Part shown: positions 37,430 through 48,569 of the stretch, piece by piece
Layout: every line of letters begins with the position of its first letter
Numbering within the stretch: the first letter of the stretch is position 1
NCBI GenBank assembly: GCA_037043455.1
Contig: JAWPHD010004460.1
Location: 1 to 64,000 of the forward strand
Direction of reading: 5' to 3'
Length of the DNA: 64,000 nt
Source of the DNA: Cyrtodaria siliqua
Taxonomy: Eukaryota; Mollusca; Bivalvia; Adapedonta; Hiatellidae
Translations under genes and position numbers: made by a program
The notes under the pieces: model-generated
Database searches by the model: none
Seen by the model: the letters and a program-made list of their open reading frames with translations, nothing else
Told to the model about the DNA's origin: nothing

Positions 37430-38945
37430 TAAGTATTATTATACCACCGTTTCGAAGAAGTGGGTCGAAGCGGGGACTATATAGGAATCACTTTGTCACG
37501 TCAAATTATTTAACAGATAATAGTGACATGGTTGCATATTTGCTTCTAATTTTTGGTATGATGTGAAAATATGTTATGAAACCCACATAAGGTTACATTC
37601 CACTAATTATACAGGCTTCATAAGGTTACACTCCACTAATTTTTACACAAGATTTCACAAAGTTTTTAATTATTTGTCCTGTTATTTAACAGATAGTGGT
37701 TGCATATTTCTTTTTCATCTTTTATGACGTGAAAATATGTAATAACCTCATAAAGTTATGCACTACTAATTTTAAGACCTCATAAGGTTAAACTCCACTA
37801 TGTTACGTTGTTTCACGTCTCATGCCGTTGCATTATTTAACAAATAGTGGTTGCATGGTTGCATATTTGCTTTTCCTTTTTGCTATTTTGTGAAAATACA
37901 TTATGAGAACCACATAAGGTTACATTCCACTAATTATACAGATTTCATAAGGTTACACTCAACTAATTTTTACATATGATTCCACTGTTTTTAATTATTT
38001 CTCCTGTTATTTTACAGATAATGGTTTCATATTTTCTTTTTCTTTTTTTATGATTTGAAATACATAATAAAATATTCATAAAGTCACACACTATTAATTT
38101 TAAGACTTCATAAGGTTACACTTCAATAATTTATGCCGCGTCACGCCACCTTTTATTATTTAACAGATAATAGTTATATGGTTGTTTTCATTTTTGTTAT
38201 GATGTGAAAATACATTTTGAAAACCACATGTGACATTCCACTAATTACAAGACTTCATAAGGTTACACTCCACTATTTTTTACATAAGATTCCACTAAGT
38301 TTTTAATTATTTGTCCTGTTATTTAACAGATAATGGTTGCATATGTTCTTTTTCTTTTTTTATGATGTGAAAATACGTAATAATAACCTGATAAAGTTAT
38401 ACACTACTAATCTTAAGACCTCATAAGGTTACACTCCACGAATTTACGTTGTGTCGCATCATTTCCCGTTGCATTATTTAATAAAATAATGGTAAGTTGC
38501 AGGGTTGCATATTTGCTTTTCCTTTTTGGTATTTTGTGAAAATACATTATGAAAGCCACATAAGGTTACATTCCACTAATTATACGGACTTCATACGGTT
38601 ACACTCCACTAATTTTTACACAATTTCACTAAGTTTTTTAATTATTTGTTCATATTTTTTATGATTTGAACATACATAATGAACACTTCATAAAGTTACA
38701 CACTATGAATTTTAATACCTCATAAGGTTACACTCCACTAATTTATTTCGCGTCCCGTCCTTTCGCGTCCCGTTGTATTATTTAGCAGATAAAGGTTGTA
38801 TATTTTTGCTGTTCTATTTTGGTATGATGTGACATACTTAATGAAAACCGTACACGGTTACACTCTACAAATTACATAATTATAAGACTTCATAAGCTTA
38901 CATTCCACTAACTTTTACTTCAGACTCACATATTTTAATTATTTG
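37430..38945. repeat. degenerate 320-bp tandem repeat (copy B)
   Basis: Counterpart of 12580-14120. Retains the tandem block that copy A has lost to an insertion at 13432-13692. Confidence 0.75.
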
Positions 38946-39599
38946 TTGCATATGATCAGATAATTGTTGCATATTTTCTTTTCCTTTTTCTTATTTAATA
39001 TGTGAGAGTCCACATATTTTTTAATTACTTGTAATTGAGACTCTGCTCAGAACAACCTTCAGAGTATTACCATGCATCCATATCAAGGAAATTATACCTA
39101 TTCTGACTGGACACCAATGCGGTAGTATTAATAACCTCATAATATATATAATATTATAAACCCAAACAGGTATTCTAATATATATAAAACAGTGTAAATT
39201 GCATTTATTCAGTAGTATACTGTATTAACAGTTCACTGTACACATTCAACAAAAATAAGTTGTTTAGATAACTATTTGAATGTAAATTGTACAACAAAAT
39301 TTGAGTTCATTTTGTGTAAATGGCGATAATGCATATAAGTGATGTAACGAGGCAGACCATTTCAGACACAAACACGTTCGCCTATTGGAGAAAACGTTAC
39401 TTCAAAACTGGCAGCTACATATCAGTACAAATGGATAAAATACATTATATACATTTGCAGCAGACCATATACGTATGTATGATTAATATAAGTAATAGAT
39501 ATTCTTCTGCAGAAATTTGAAAGCAAACTATTTACCGAAGAAAATCAGATTATCTGAAATTTCAAATTATTCTGGAAATCGAGCATAAATTGGAATAAT

Positions 39600-39860
39600 G
39601 TCCGCAACAGAATTGCAATATTTTCCGAAGAAATGCCCATGTCCAAATATTTTCAAAAAACATTACCGATGTCCGAATGTTTGCCGAAGCAAATGCCGAT
39701 GTCCGAATATTTTCCAAAGGAAATGCCAGACGTCCATTATGGCGGCAAATGTTTTCCAGAGAAAATGCTTTTGTCCGAGTTTTAGCCGAACTATTGCCGA
39801 TGTCCAAATGTTTTCCGAAGAAACACATTTTTGGACAATTTTGTCCAAAGATATCGGAAA
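39600..39860. repeat. degenerate 30-bp repeat (copy B)
   Basis: Counterpart of 14840-15060 with extra bases ('attatggcggc') that change the frame. Overlapping frames on both strands are by-products. Confidence 0.65.
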
Positions 39861-41239
39861 GCCGAAGATTTTGTTATCAGACTTTATTATTATTAGACTT
39901 TATTATCAGAAAGCCGAAGACTTTCCAAGGAAAATGAATTTATCCGTGGAAATTTTTTATTATTTATTTTCTAGTAAGTCCGACTTATTTTCTAGTAAAA
40001 CCTATGTCCATTACTCCAAAGATTGGAATTATGAATTTATTCCGCAGACCTAATTCGGAATAATGTGGAAATTATAGAGACGGGTATCCTAGGTATTCAA
40101 GCAAAATTATAGTTTTTATAAGTTTCGATAAACCAAGCCAAAATAGTTATCAATGTAACAGTCGAGCAACTAGGATAATGATCAATATGGTCGTTATCCT
40201 ATGTTTTCGAGAAAAAGTATAGGTTGCTTTCAATAAACATAATCTATCTGTTCATGCCCAGGCAAACGCAGTAGTCTTGAATATTTATAAGTTAATACAG
40301 TTAAAACTATATGGGTACACGGTATATGGCTGTCTAGGTTGTTCCTACGATCACTGGTTGGCCATGATAATTGCCAAGGCTAAGATCTGGCCTCCGGTGA
40401 CGGTGATGTGGAATAAGTGCAATTTGACTTTTAGATACGGTGTGGTATTACTTATCTGATGAAGATTTGAACAAACATTCTTTTTCATAACATTAGGTAC
40501 TTATTTATTCTGTTTATGAGGTTGACGAACTTGATGCGACATCTTGTCCCTATTTAGAAAATATCACAGAGAACGTACATTTGAGATGTCCCTGTTGCTA
40601 TTTTAATCGGCTTATAAAGAGCATGTAATGCAAACACATGAGACTACATATATTACTTTTTTTATTTAAACAAATGATATGGTAAATAAACAGTTTAAAT
40701 AATCATAATATATCGATCATTATGACATAATATAACCACGAGGAGAAACCAAAACAAAGAATTTGCGGAAAAACGCAGGTTACGACTGGCATATTTCTCC
40801 CGTTCTTTTGTGTTTTTTCCGATCTAATATATAAATATTCATGGTACTTAGTATGAATACCGTTATTTTTTATAAATTTAACACTTATAACCCGAGAAAA
40901 ACGTTATTTGAAAATTATTCGTAAATGGCCCCTCCAACTACGAATTCGCAAATGGCGTGTCGATAATTCGGAATTATCGAGTATTCGTAATTGGCGTGCT
41001 ACATATATACCTCATCGTCAGTTGGTTTAGAAACGGTGTACATATGATGTAAAAATGGCTGTTGTTGGCGGGATAGCTACTTTAAAATCAATTCCTAATT
41101 ACGCTTTGATACTCTGCGCTATATGCTTAGTAGTGTAGAGTATAGTAGCATGATAAAGGGTCTGATTTTAATGAGATTGGTGTCAATGGGGAAAATAATT
41201 CGTGGTTTCATACCTTACAATAACTGCAAGAAATAGCAT

Positions 41240-41560
41240 GATAGGAATATGGACAGGGCACATTTCCCTAGGCGAGAGGAGGAACACTATTGGCTTTGGG
41301 ACCAGTAAGTCAAAGGTCAAGGTCACTGACCTTATATGCAAATATACATTCCGCACAATAACTTCAAAACCATAACACCTACTCTCATAAAACTTATTAG
41401 ATACATTGCCCTCGGTGAGAGGAGAAACTATATTGTGTTTGGGGTCAGAAGGTCACCATGACTATACCGAAATACACATTCTGGACTATAACTTCGAAAC
41501 TATAACACCCACACTCATGAAACTTCATAGGTACATTGCCCTATGTGGGTGGAGGATACA
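41240..41560. repeat. interspersed repeat with 155-bp units
   Basis: Units with 'tacattgccct', 'gagaggag', 'cattctggactataacttcg' and 'aactataacacccac'. Same family as 23690-23995. No gene. Confidence 0.65.
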
Positions 41561-41670
41561 TAACAGGACACCGTAGGAACCTGTATGTGTGGGTCAGTTA
41601 TCATCCCAGGTGATACATTTTTTTGAAATATAAACTTATAAATAAGTACTTTCAAATGTTATTATTGTTC

Positions 41671-42231
41671 CGGGCGCTTGTTTCAGCCAAAGGTATTTTG
41701 GAATTAAAAGACGAAATTTAAAGGTTATCTTAATACAATGTATATAAGCGAAACCGACAGTTTTAGCGGTAAATAAAAATAACTTACTTTTCAAAATCGG
41801 TTGCGAAATGAAATAAAAAAAACACGCGCGAAAGATGTTTTTGATATGGCGTTTTCAACGCAAAATTCTGCTGCAAAAAAAGAAAATAAAAAGAAAAAAC
41901 AACTTTTTTTTCAGAATTTGTAACCCCAAAAAGTATTCAATATGTTCGGTTAATGTAAGCTAAGAAACTCAGAAAGTTGTATAGCAAACTATTAAGCCTA
42001 AATGAAGTTATTTGAGATTTTTAAATGTTCAGCTGTCCCAGCATCAAGGAAATTACATGAAAAAAATATCCACCGAAAAAACATTTCAGATGCAAAATAT
42101 TTATTTCTCAACCGATTTTCAAAACTAAGGTATTTTTATTTTTACCACTTACAATTTCAGTTATAATAATATATAATTTATATGCGTATTATTTAAATGT
42201 TGAAAATGCTTATGTTGAAACAAGTGCCCCA
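41671..42231. repeat. roughly 560-bp foldback element
   Basis: The left arm includes 'cgggcgcttgtttca', 'ggtaaataaaaata' and 'tcaaaatcggttgcgaaat'. The right arm has the complements 'ttctcaaccgattttcaaaa', 'tatttttatttttacca' and 'tgaaacaagtgcccc'. Imperfect arms of about 150 bp. No gene. Confidence 0.8.
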
Positions 42232-42599
42232 AACAAAGATTTTTTTGTAATTCGATTATTCGGAATTATCGAATATTCCAAAACGGCGTGCAACATTTAT
42301 ACATTTTAACATATATTTTTCGACAATTTTGTTACATCGGTGGCTCAGCCACTAGAAACATATCTTGTTTTGTTTGCTTTGTTTTGGATATTTGAATGTG
42401 TAAAATAGTGTTAACACCACCACCACCACCTTTCCTACAGTGAGCAGTACATAGCCTATAGAAAAAAGAAGAGAAGAACGAACGGTGGCATCGTGTGTTA
42501 GAGGGGGTGGGGAATGATATTGCGGGATTTGATATCAGATGTTGAGTCCAACAAAATGGAATACTGAACAATCAACATTTTGAAATGTGTCTTATTCCC

Positions 42600-42645
42600 T
42601 GCCGTTCCAATGCTCTTCCGACTGAGCCCACCGACCAAACACAGC
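42600..42645 (-). other. tRNA-like 5' half remnant
   Basis: The minus strand reads 'ggtgggctcagtcggaagag', which resembles a tRNA A-box region. No B box or full cloverleaf follows, so it is a SINE-head fragment at most. Confidence 0.35.
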
Positions 42646-42883
42646 TATATTTGACGTATAAATAAACTGAGTGTTCTTAGCATTATTAAATGATTCAAAA
42701 GAACATACCGCGTAGTATAAGATGTCCATTTCTGTTAGCTTTTCGGTTAAAGTGATTTATTAAAAAGCTCAAACTTGTTTTCATTGGACATGAGGAATTA
42801 TCGGTCGTTGTGGCGCGATGAATTTCACTAGGGGATGAAAGCCGTAACCCTCGAATGAAACCTTTTCTGTTACAAGCTTTTTG

Positions 42884-42888
42884 ATTGG
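42884..42888. promoter_or_regulatory. inverted CCAAT box before 42963
   Basis: 'ttgattggtcaat' about 75 bp before the putative start codon. Compatible with an NF-Y site, but the motif is short and support is positional only. Confidence 0.3.
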
Positions 42889-42962
42889 TCAATACAGAAA
42901 TCGTGCATTCGAAAGAAGAAAAAAATAATCTAAGAAAAGTTTATCGTTTTGTAAAACACATT

Positions 42963-42982
42963 ATGCCTCCAATGAGACCACA
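42963..42982 (+). CDS. putative first coding exon of unknown gene
   Basis: ATG followed by 17 bases and a perfect donor 'gtaagt', encoding MPPMRP plus two bases of a split codon. Joined to 43945-44002 it gives 26 unbroken codons with the split codon restored. I do not recognise the protein. No third exon was found before the minus-strand Kv gene, so the model may be incomplete or false. Confidence 0.4.
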
Positions 42983-43460
42983 GTAAGTATACAATGTTAT
43001 GCGAATGTTTTTCGTGCTATTATGCCTTATAATTAAACAAGTAGATCTATGCAATGATTTTGTTTTCAGTCGCTGCCTACAAATTTCATCGCGGGTGGGG
43101 TTAAAAAATAAACTAGATTTTCAGGCTGTCCCAATGAAAATTAATATAATGTACAGCTTTGTTTTAGCAAAATTAACGTAAACTTTCTCTTGATATTAAT
43201 TATGTGAAAATTCTATGATTGTCACGGAAGGCCCATTTGATAATTTATTTCGTACTAATTAAAAAAAAAAATCTTGAAAATGATGTTCTTTTTGTTAATG
43301 TTAATAATCGTTAGCTGGAGACAAAGAATTGCACGTATTAACTAAATCTAAGATGAGATGGGACCAGGCCCTGACACTAGTTTTTTAGAAGGTAGAATAA
43401 TCTAACTCAGGGACCCCTGCTTTGGAATCCAGTGTCCCTTCCATTGTACAAGTTTTCTAG

Positions 43461-43782
43461 TGTAATAGGACTCAGTTGGGGGTGTGTGTAAATAGATAGG
43501 TTTATAAGCACATTTATACTGTCTTCCCACAGAGCTAGCTTTATGGCGATATCGGTAGAGCGCCTGCTTCACATGCAATAGTTCCGAGTTCAAACCCCGC
43601 TGAGTGTAACCTAATTTTTCCTCGCCTGTCTACATTGCTGCCGTGTGAACGGGCGAGGAAAAATTGCATGTGAATCGGACGCTCTACCGTTTTTGCCATA
43701 AAAGGTAGCTGAGGCATGGCAGTAGTAACGTACTTACAAACCTATCTATTTACATAATCCCCCAACCGAGTCCTACTACATA
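43461..43782. repeat. foldback element carrying tRNA-like sequences
   Basis: The left arm ('ggactcagttgggggtg', 'aaatagataggtttataag', 'cggtagagcg', 'ttcacatgcaat') pairs with the right arm ('attgcatgtgaatcgg', 'cgctctaccg', 'cttacaaacctatctattta', 'ccccaaccgagtcc'). The centre is a hairpin between 'aatttttcctcgcc' and 'ggcgaggaaaaatt'. The left arm includes an A-box-like 'tatcggtagagcgcc' and a B-box-like 'gagttcaaacccc', but no acceptor stem closes, so it is not a tRNA gene. Confidence 0.82.
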
Positions 43783-43944
43783 CCTCCATCCTTTAACTTG
43801 ATAGTTGTCACCCTACAAATATCACACAACCCAGGTCCCTAGAAACCTCAGCTAAACAGCCTCCAACAGTAAATATCCTTACTTTTCCTTGGCAAGTTCA
43901 CGGTATCATATGGTAGTTTTACTTAATTGTTTCATTATTTTCAG

Positions 43945-44002
43945 ACGTGGTAAGACCCCAAGAAAGCTCACAAAGACATCTGAGCAGGTGGACCCTGTTG
44001 AG
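43945..44002 (+). CDS. putative second exon of unknown gene
   Basis: Sits between 'cattattttcag' and 'gtaagt'. It continues the frame of 42963-42982 as QRGKTPRKLTKTSEQVDPVE, ending at a codon boundary. It is basic and hydrophilic, like a disordered N-terminus. The intron between the two exons contains the foldback at 43461-43782. Confidence 0.42.
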
Positions 44003-44104
44003 GTAAGTTTGACTTTGGTGAACATATATTTTAATATGGCTAGGTGCACAAACTGAATGGATAAAAATGTGATATTGACAGAATTACAATTAAAATAACT
44101 ACCT

Positions 44105-44765
44105 ATTATCTGAGAATCTAGGACAAATCCCCCCCCCCCCCCACCCCCCGGACAAAAAAAAAACCTGCTCATTTTTGTATAGGTGGACAAAAAAAAACTC
44201 ATGTTTTTTACAAGGTGGACAAAACCCCCCTTGAACTTTTTACAAGGTGGACATAAACCCCCCCACCCCCACCCCGATATTTTTGCAAGGGTGGACAAAA
44301 TTGGACAAAATCCCCCCTGTACGAAATCCCCCTCAGATATGTATTTTGCAAAATATTATTTTCATAATTCTTTCAAAGCAAAAAAACAACAAATATTCTA
44401 GCATTGTTTTTAAGGTTTGCTCATGTGCAATATACATTGTTTTGGAGTAAATTTAAGAGGAATTTTAATAACCAACTAAGCATGATGTTGTCTTATTGAA
44501 ATTCTTTAATTAGCTGTTAATTGTCTAAGAATAGTCCTGAGGGGGATTTCGTACAGGATTTTTACTGTCAACCCTTGCAAAAATATCAGAAGGGGGTGGG
44601 GGGTATGTCCACCTTGTACCTTGTAAAAAGTTTAGGTTTTTTTTTTTGTCCACCTTGTAAAAAACATGAGGGTTTATTTGTCCACCTATACAAAAATGAG
44701 CAGTGTTTTTTTTTGTTCCGGTGGGGGGTGGGGGGGGGTTGTCCGTATACCATTATCTGAAACTA
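44105..44765. repeat. C-run inverted repeat, 240-bp arms
   Basis: The left arm (about 44105-44345) has 'tttttacaaggtggac', 'cccacccccacccc' and 'tgtacgaaatccccctca'. The right arm (about 44530-44765) has the complements 'tgagggggatttcgtaca', 'gggggtgggggg' and 'gtccaccttgtaaaaa'. The spacer is about 190 bp. Frames on either strand come from these runs. The structure could form a very long hairpin. Confidence 0.88.
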
Positions 44766-45330
44766 CTAGGGGCAGTGTTTTTTTAACTTTTGTGGGAAGG
44801 CGGTCGGAGCCCTTTAGAGGGGGACAAATTCGATGTGATCTTGCATTTAAATAGTAAATATTCAATAATGTTTAGTGTGTAATGTTTGTGAATGTAATTA
44901 GTGTGTGTTTTATAAGCTAAAAGTTACGTACATTGTCCCTTTAAATAGTTTCGTTGTTTCAAAATGTTTGATCATATTGACTATCAAGTGGAATAATAGG
45001 ATTTCTACTCGGAGGCTTGTATAACATGTATAACCTCGAGGTCTACAGGATGCACTGAATGCATGTAATTGCTTAAATATCCGTCAAATATGACACTATG
45101 GATATCTTGATTATAAATTAAGAATATTATGAATGTATTAACCAATGAGTGTTTGTCGGATTTTTGATATTGTTGTGTATATGGATGTTTACGTGTGTGC
45201 GCATGAGTATGAATGTTTTTATATGTATTTATAACTGTTATTGCATTATTGTTCGAAGGCCACATTGAAAATAAGTGTTTGTATTTTATATGCATAACTT
45301 AATGTGTTTTAACCTTCGTTAAATAAAGAA

Positions 45331-45368
<38 letters not shown>
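45331..45368. repeat. (ATT)n microsatellite
   Basis: About a dozen uninterrupted 'att' units. Confidence 0.95.
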
Positions 45369-45744
45369 GTCATTAGAGGCTTTAGAAAGTTCTGTCTCCA
45401 TCATCAACAATCATATTATAAGACTAAAGCAACCAGTTAATACCTTACATTTAATCATTTCAAGGATAGGACGGTTATGCTTTGAAACACAGATGTTGGA
45501 ATAGGCTGCGCAGTAACTCTATGGAAAATTAATTGTAGTGCGAGACCTGAAGTGTGTTTTAATATGGATTGTTATGCGCCAGTATGCAGACAAAATTAAG
45601 AACAGTCTAACAGGAAAAAAACAATAAAGATATTACAAAGATAAACCAACAATGGAAAGAAGAGGCTTAAATATGAATTAATTCTAAATTGTGTAATATA
45701 TTGCATTACACACTATGGGCGTAAAACACGAAGTCCAAAGCACA

Positions 45745-47960
45745 TCCCAGCTCGTGCTTACCTGGATAAAATGAACTTGGTAGACCGTGCTAACCTTGGT
45801 AAAATGATCATTGCAGTCCGCGCTAAACTCCATTAAATGAACTTTACAGCTCTTGCTAACCTGGGTAAAATTAATATTGCAGCCTATGCACACATGGGTA
45901 AAATAAATATTGAGGCTGTGGATAACCGAAGTAAAACAAATATTGCAGCCCGTGCTAACCTGGGTAAAATGAACATTGCAGCCCGTTCTAAACTCCATTA
46001 AATGAACTTTACAGCTCTTGCTAACCTGGATAAAATTAATATTGCAGCCTATGCACACCTGGGTAAAATAAATATTGAGGTTGTGGCTAACCTTGGTAAA
46101 ATGAACAGTGTAGTCCGTGCTAAAGTTCATTTAATGACCATTGTAGCCCGTATTAACCTGGGTTATGAGCATTACAGTATGTGCTAAACTCAATTAAATA
46201 AACCTTGCGACCGGTGAAATTAACACTGCAGCATGTGCTAACCTGGGTAAAATGAACATTGCAGCCAGTGTTAACCTGAGAAAATTAACATTGCAGACCG
46301 AGCTAAACTCCATTAAATGATCGTCGCAGCCCGTGCTAACCTGGGTAAAATGGACAGTGCAGCCCGAACTAAACTCGAAAAATAAACATTGCAGCCAGTG
46401 CTAAACTCCATTAAATGAACATTGCAGTCCGTGCTAACCTGGTTAACATGAACATTGCAGTCCGTGCTCAATTCCATTCAATAAACATTGTAGCCCGTAC
46501 TACCCTGGATAAAATGAAAATTTCAGTCCATCCAAACCAGGGTAAAATGTAGCCCGTGCTAACCTGGATAAAATGAACATTGCAGCCCATGCTAAACTCT
46601 ATTAAATTAACACTGCAGCCTGTGCGAACTGGGTTAAATTAACACTGCAGCATACGCTAACCTGGGTAAAATTAACACTGCAGCACGTGCTCGCCTGGAT
46701 AAAATAAACATTGCAGTCCGTGCTAAACTCCATTAAACGAACATTGCAGCTCCGTGCTAAACTCTATTAAATGAACTTTGCAGCCAGTGCTCAACTCGAT
46801 TAAATTAACATTGCAGCCCGTGCTAAACTCCATTAAATGAACATTGTAGCCCGTGCTAACATGGTTGAAAAGAATTTTACAGCCTGTGCTAAACTCGATT
46901 AAATAAATATTGCAGCCCGTGCTTAATTGGGTCAAATGAATACTGCACCATGTGCTAACTTTGGTAAAATCAACATTGCAACGCGTGCTAACCTTTGTAA
47001 AATGAACATTGCAGCACGTACTAATCTCGAAAAAATGAGCATTGCAGCTCGTGCTAAACATGTTAAAATGAATACTGCAGCCCGTGCTAACCTGTGTAAA
47101 ATGAACATTGCAGCCCGTGCTAAACTCCATCAGATGAACATTGCAGTCCATTTTAGCCTTGGTAAAATAAACATTGCAGAACGTGCAAACATGGGTAAAA
47201 TGAACATTCTAGCCCGTGCTTACCTGGGAAAAAAGAACATTCTAGCCCGTGCTTACTTTGGGTTAAATGAACATCTAGCCAGTGCTTACCTGGGTAAAAT
47301 GAACATTTTAGCCTGTGCAAACCTGCGTAAAATGAACACTGCAGCAAGTACTAACCTGGGTAAATGAACATTTCGGCGTGTGCAAACCTGCGTAAAATGA
47401 ACTCTGCAGCACGTGTTCACCTATAAAAAAATACAAAAAGATCGGACAGGGAAAGTAGCATTCAAGGAGGACAGTCAACCACAAAACACAGAAACAAACA
47501 CGCAAACAGACAAACAAGAAGGCAAAGGTTAAACCTGGGTAAAGGAACATTTCAGCCTGTGCAAACCTGCGTAAAATGAACACTGCAGCACGTGTTCACC
47601 TTGGTAAAATGAACATACTAGCCCGTGCTTACCTGGGTGAAATGAGCATTCCCCATTAGATGAACATTGCAGTCCGTGCTAACCTTGGTTAAATGAACAT
47701 TGCAGGCCGTGCTGACCTGAGTAAAATGAATATTGCAGCCCATGCTAACCTGTGTAAAATGAAAATTGCATTCCGTGCTAATCTTGGTTAAATGAACATT
47801 GCAGCCCGTGCTAACCTCGGTTAAATGAACATTGTAGCCCATGCTAACCTTGGTAAAATGAGAATTGCAGCCCGTGCTAAACTCCATCAAATATACAGTG
47901 CAGCCCGTGATAACCTAGGTAAAATGAACATTGGAGCCAGTCCTAAACTCCATTCATATG
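45745..47960. repeat. 33-bp minisatellite
   Basis: Unit 'aacattgcagcccgtgctaa' followed by 'cctgggtaaaatg', with a second unit type in which 'cctgggtaaa' is replaced by 'actccattaa'. About 60 units, interrupted by about 110 bp at 47424-47535. Because 33 is a multiple of three, several frames on both strands read as 11-residue repeats (plus strand 'MNIAARANLGK'), but all are broken by stops and none has a start context or splice support. Confidence 0.93.
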
Positions 47961-48569
47961 GAACTAAACCACCTTTGTTTACGTTGGTCCCTGTAGAAAT
48001 ATACCATGTGGTGTTTGCAGAACATGTGAGCCATCCGGAAAGGCATCAGCACAAGCTAGTGCATCCACAAAGCTGAACTAAATGGAAAGTAACTGCCATT
48101 TGTTTTGATTTTGGGTCAAAAAAGAATCTTAAAACCGATTTTGCTTGAATAAGGTGATTGTTTAAAAAATAAAAGAGAGATCAACATAAGATAAATACCT
48201 GCTCTAACTATACTTAGTCAAAAAAGAAAGTGTGCACATCTATTTTTGGAAATATACAAAAGGTTGTAACGACAAATTTAATTAAACAAGTTTTAACAAT
48301 ATAGAGTAGTTATACTTTTGTACGCAAAGTGTCTTCACTTATAGAGTTTGTGTTCCTCATACTCAAAAAATAGCAAAACAAAAATTGCAAAATGCATGAA
48401 CATGAATGGGAAAGCACAAGATAACAGTCATCTTGTTAATATATTCTGGAATTTCTCATGAATGTCAAACGGTTACCTTCCTCTCAAAAGTAGGTGTAGA
48501 TGTAGAACAGAAAATTTAGATTTCACAGAAAACAGTCAGCCAAAACAACGCATTAAAACGAACAACAAT

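Larger units (their letters stand above)
25965..40999 (+). repeat. segmental duplication, copy B
   Basis: Direct repeat of copy A. Clear differences from A: extra DNA at about 26877-27028, a SINE at 27609-27854, about 575 extra bp at 29630-30205, a shorter 34-bp minisatellite, absence of the roughly 880-bp block at 7053-7930 of A, about 190 extra bp near 33205-33420, and a SINE at 34550-34977. By eye the shared parts differ by a few substitutions per 100 bp. Confidence 0.95.

Noticed and set aside
43545..43615. tRNA gene (Val-like, anticodon-loop 'ttcacat')
   Set aside because: A and B boxes are present, but the acceptor stem does not close and the sequence is one arm of a foldback element.
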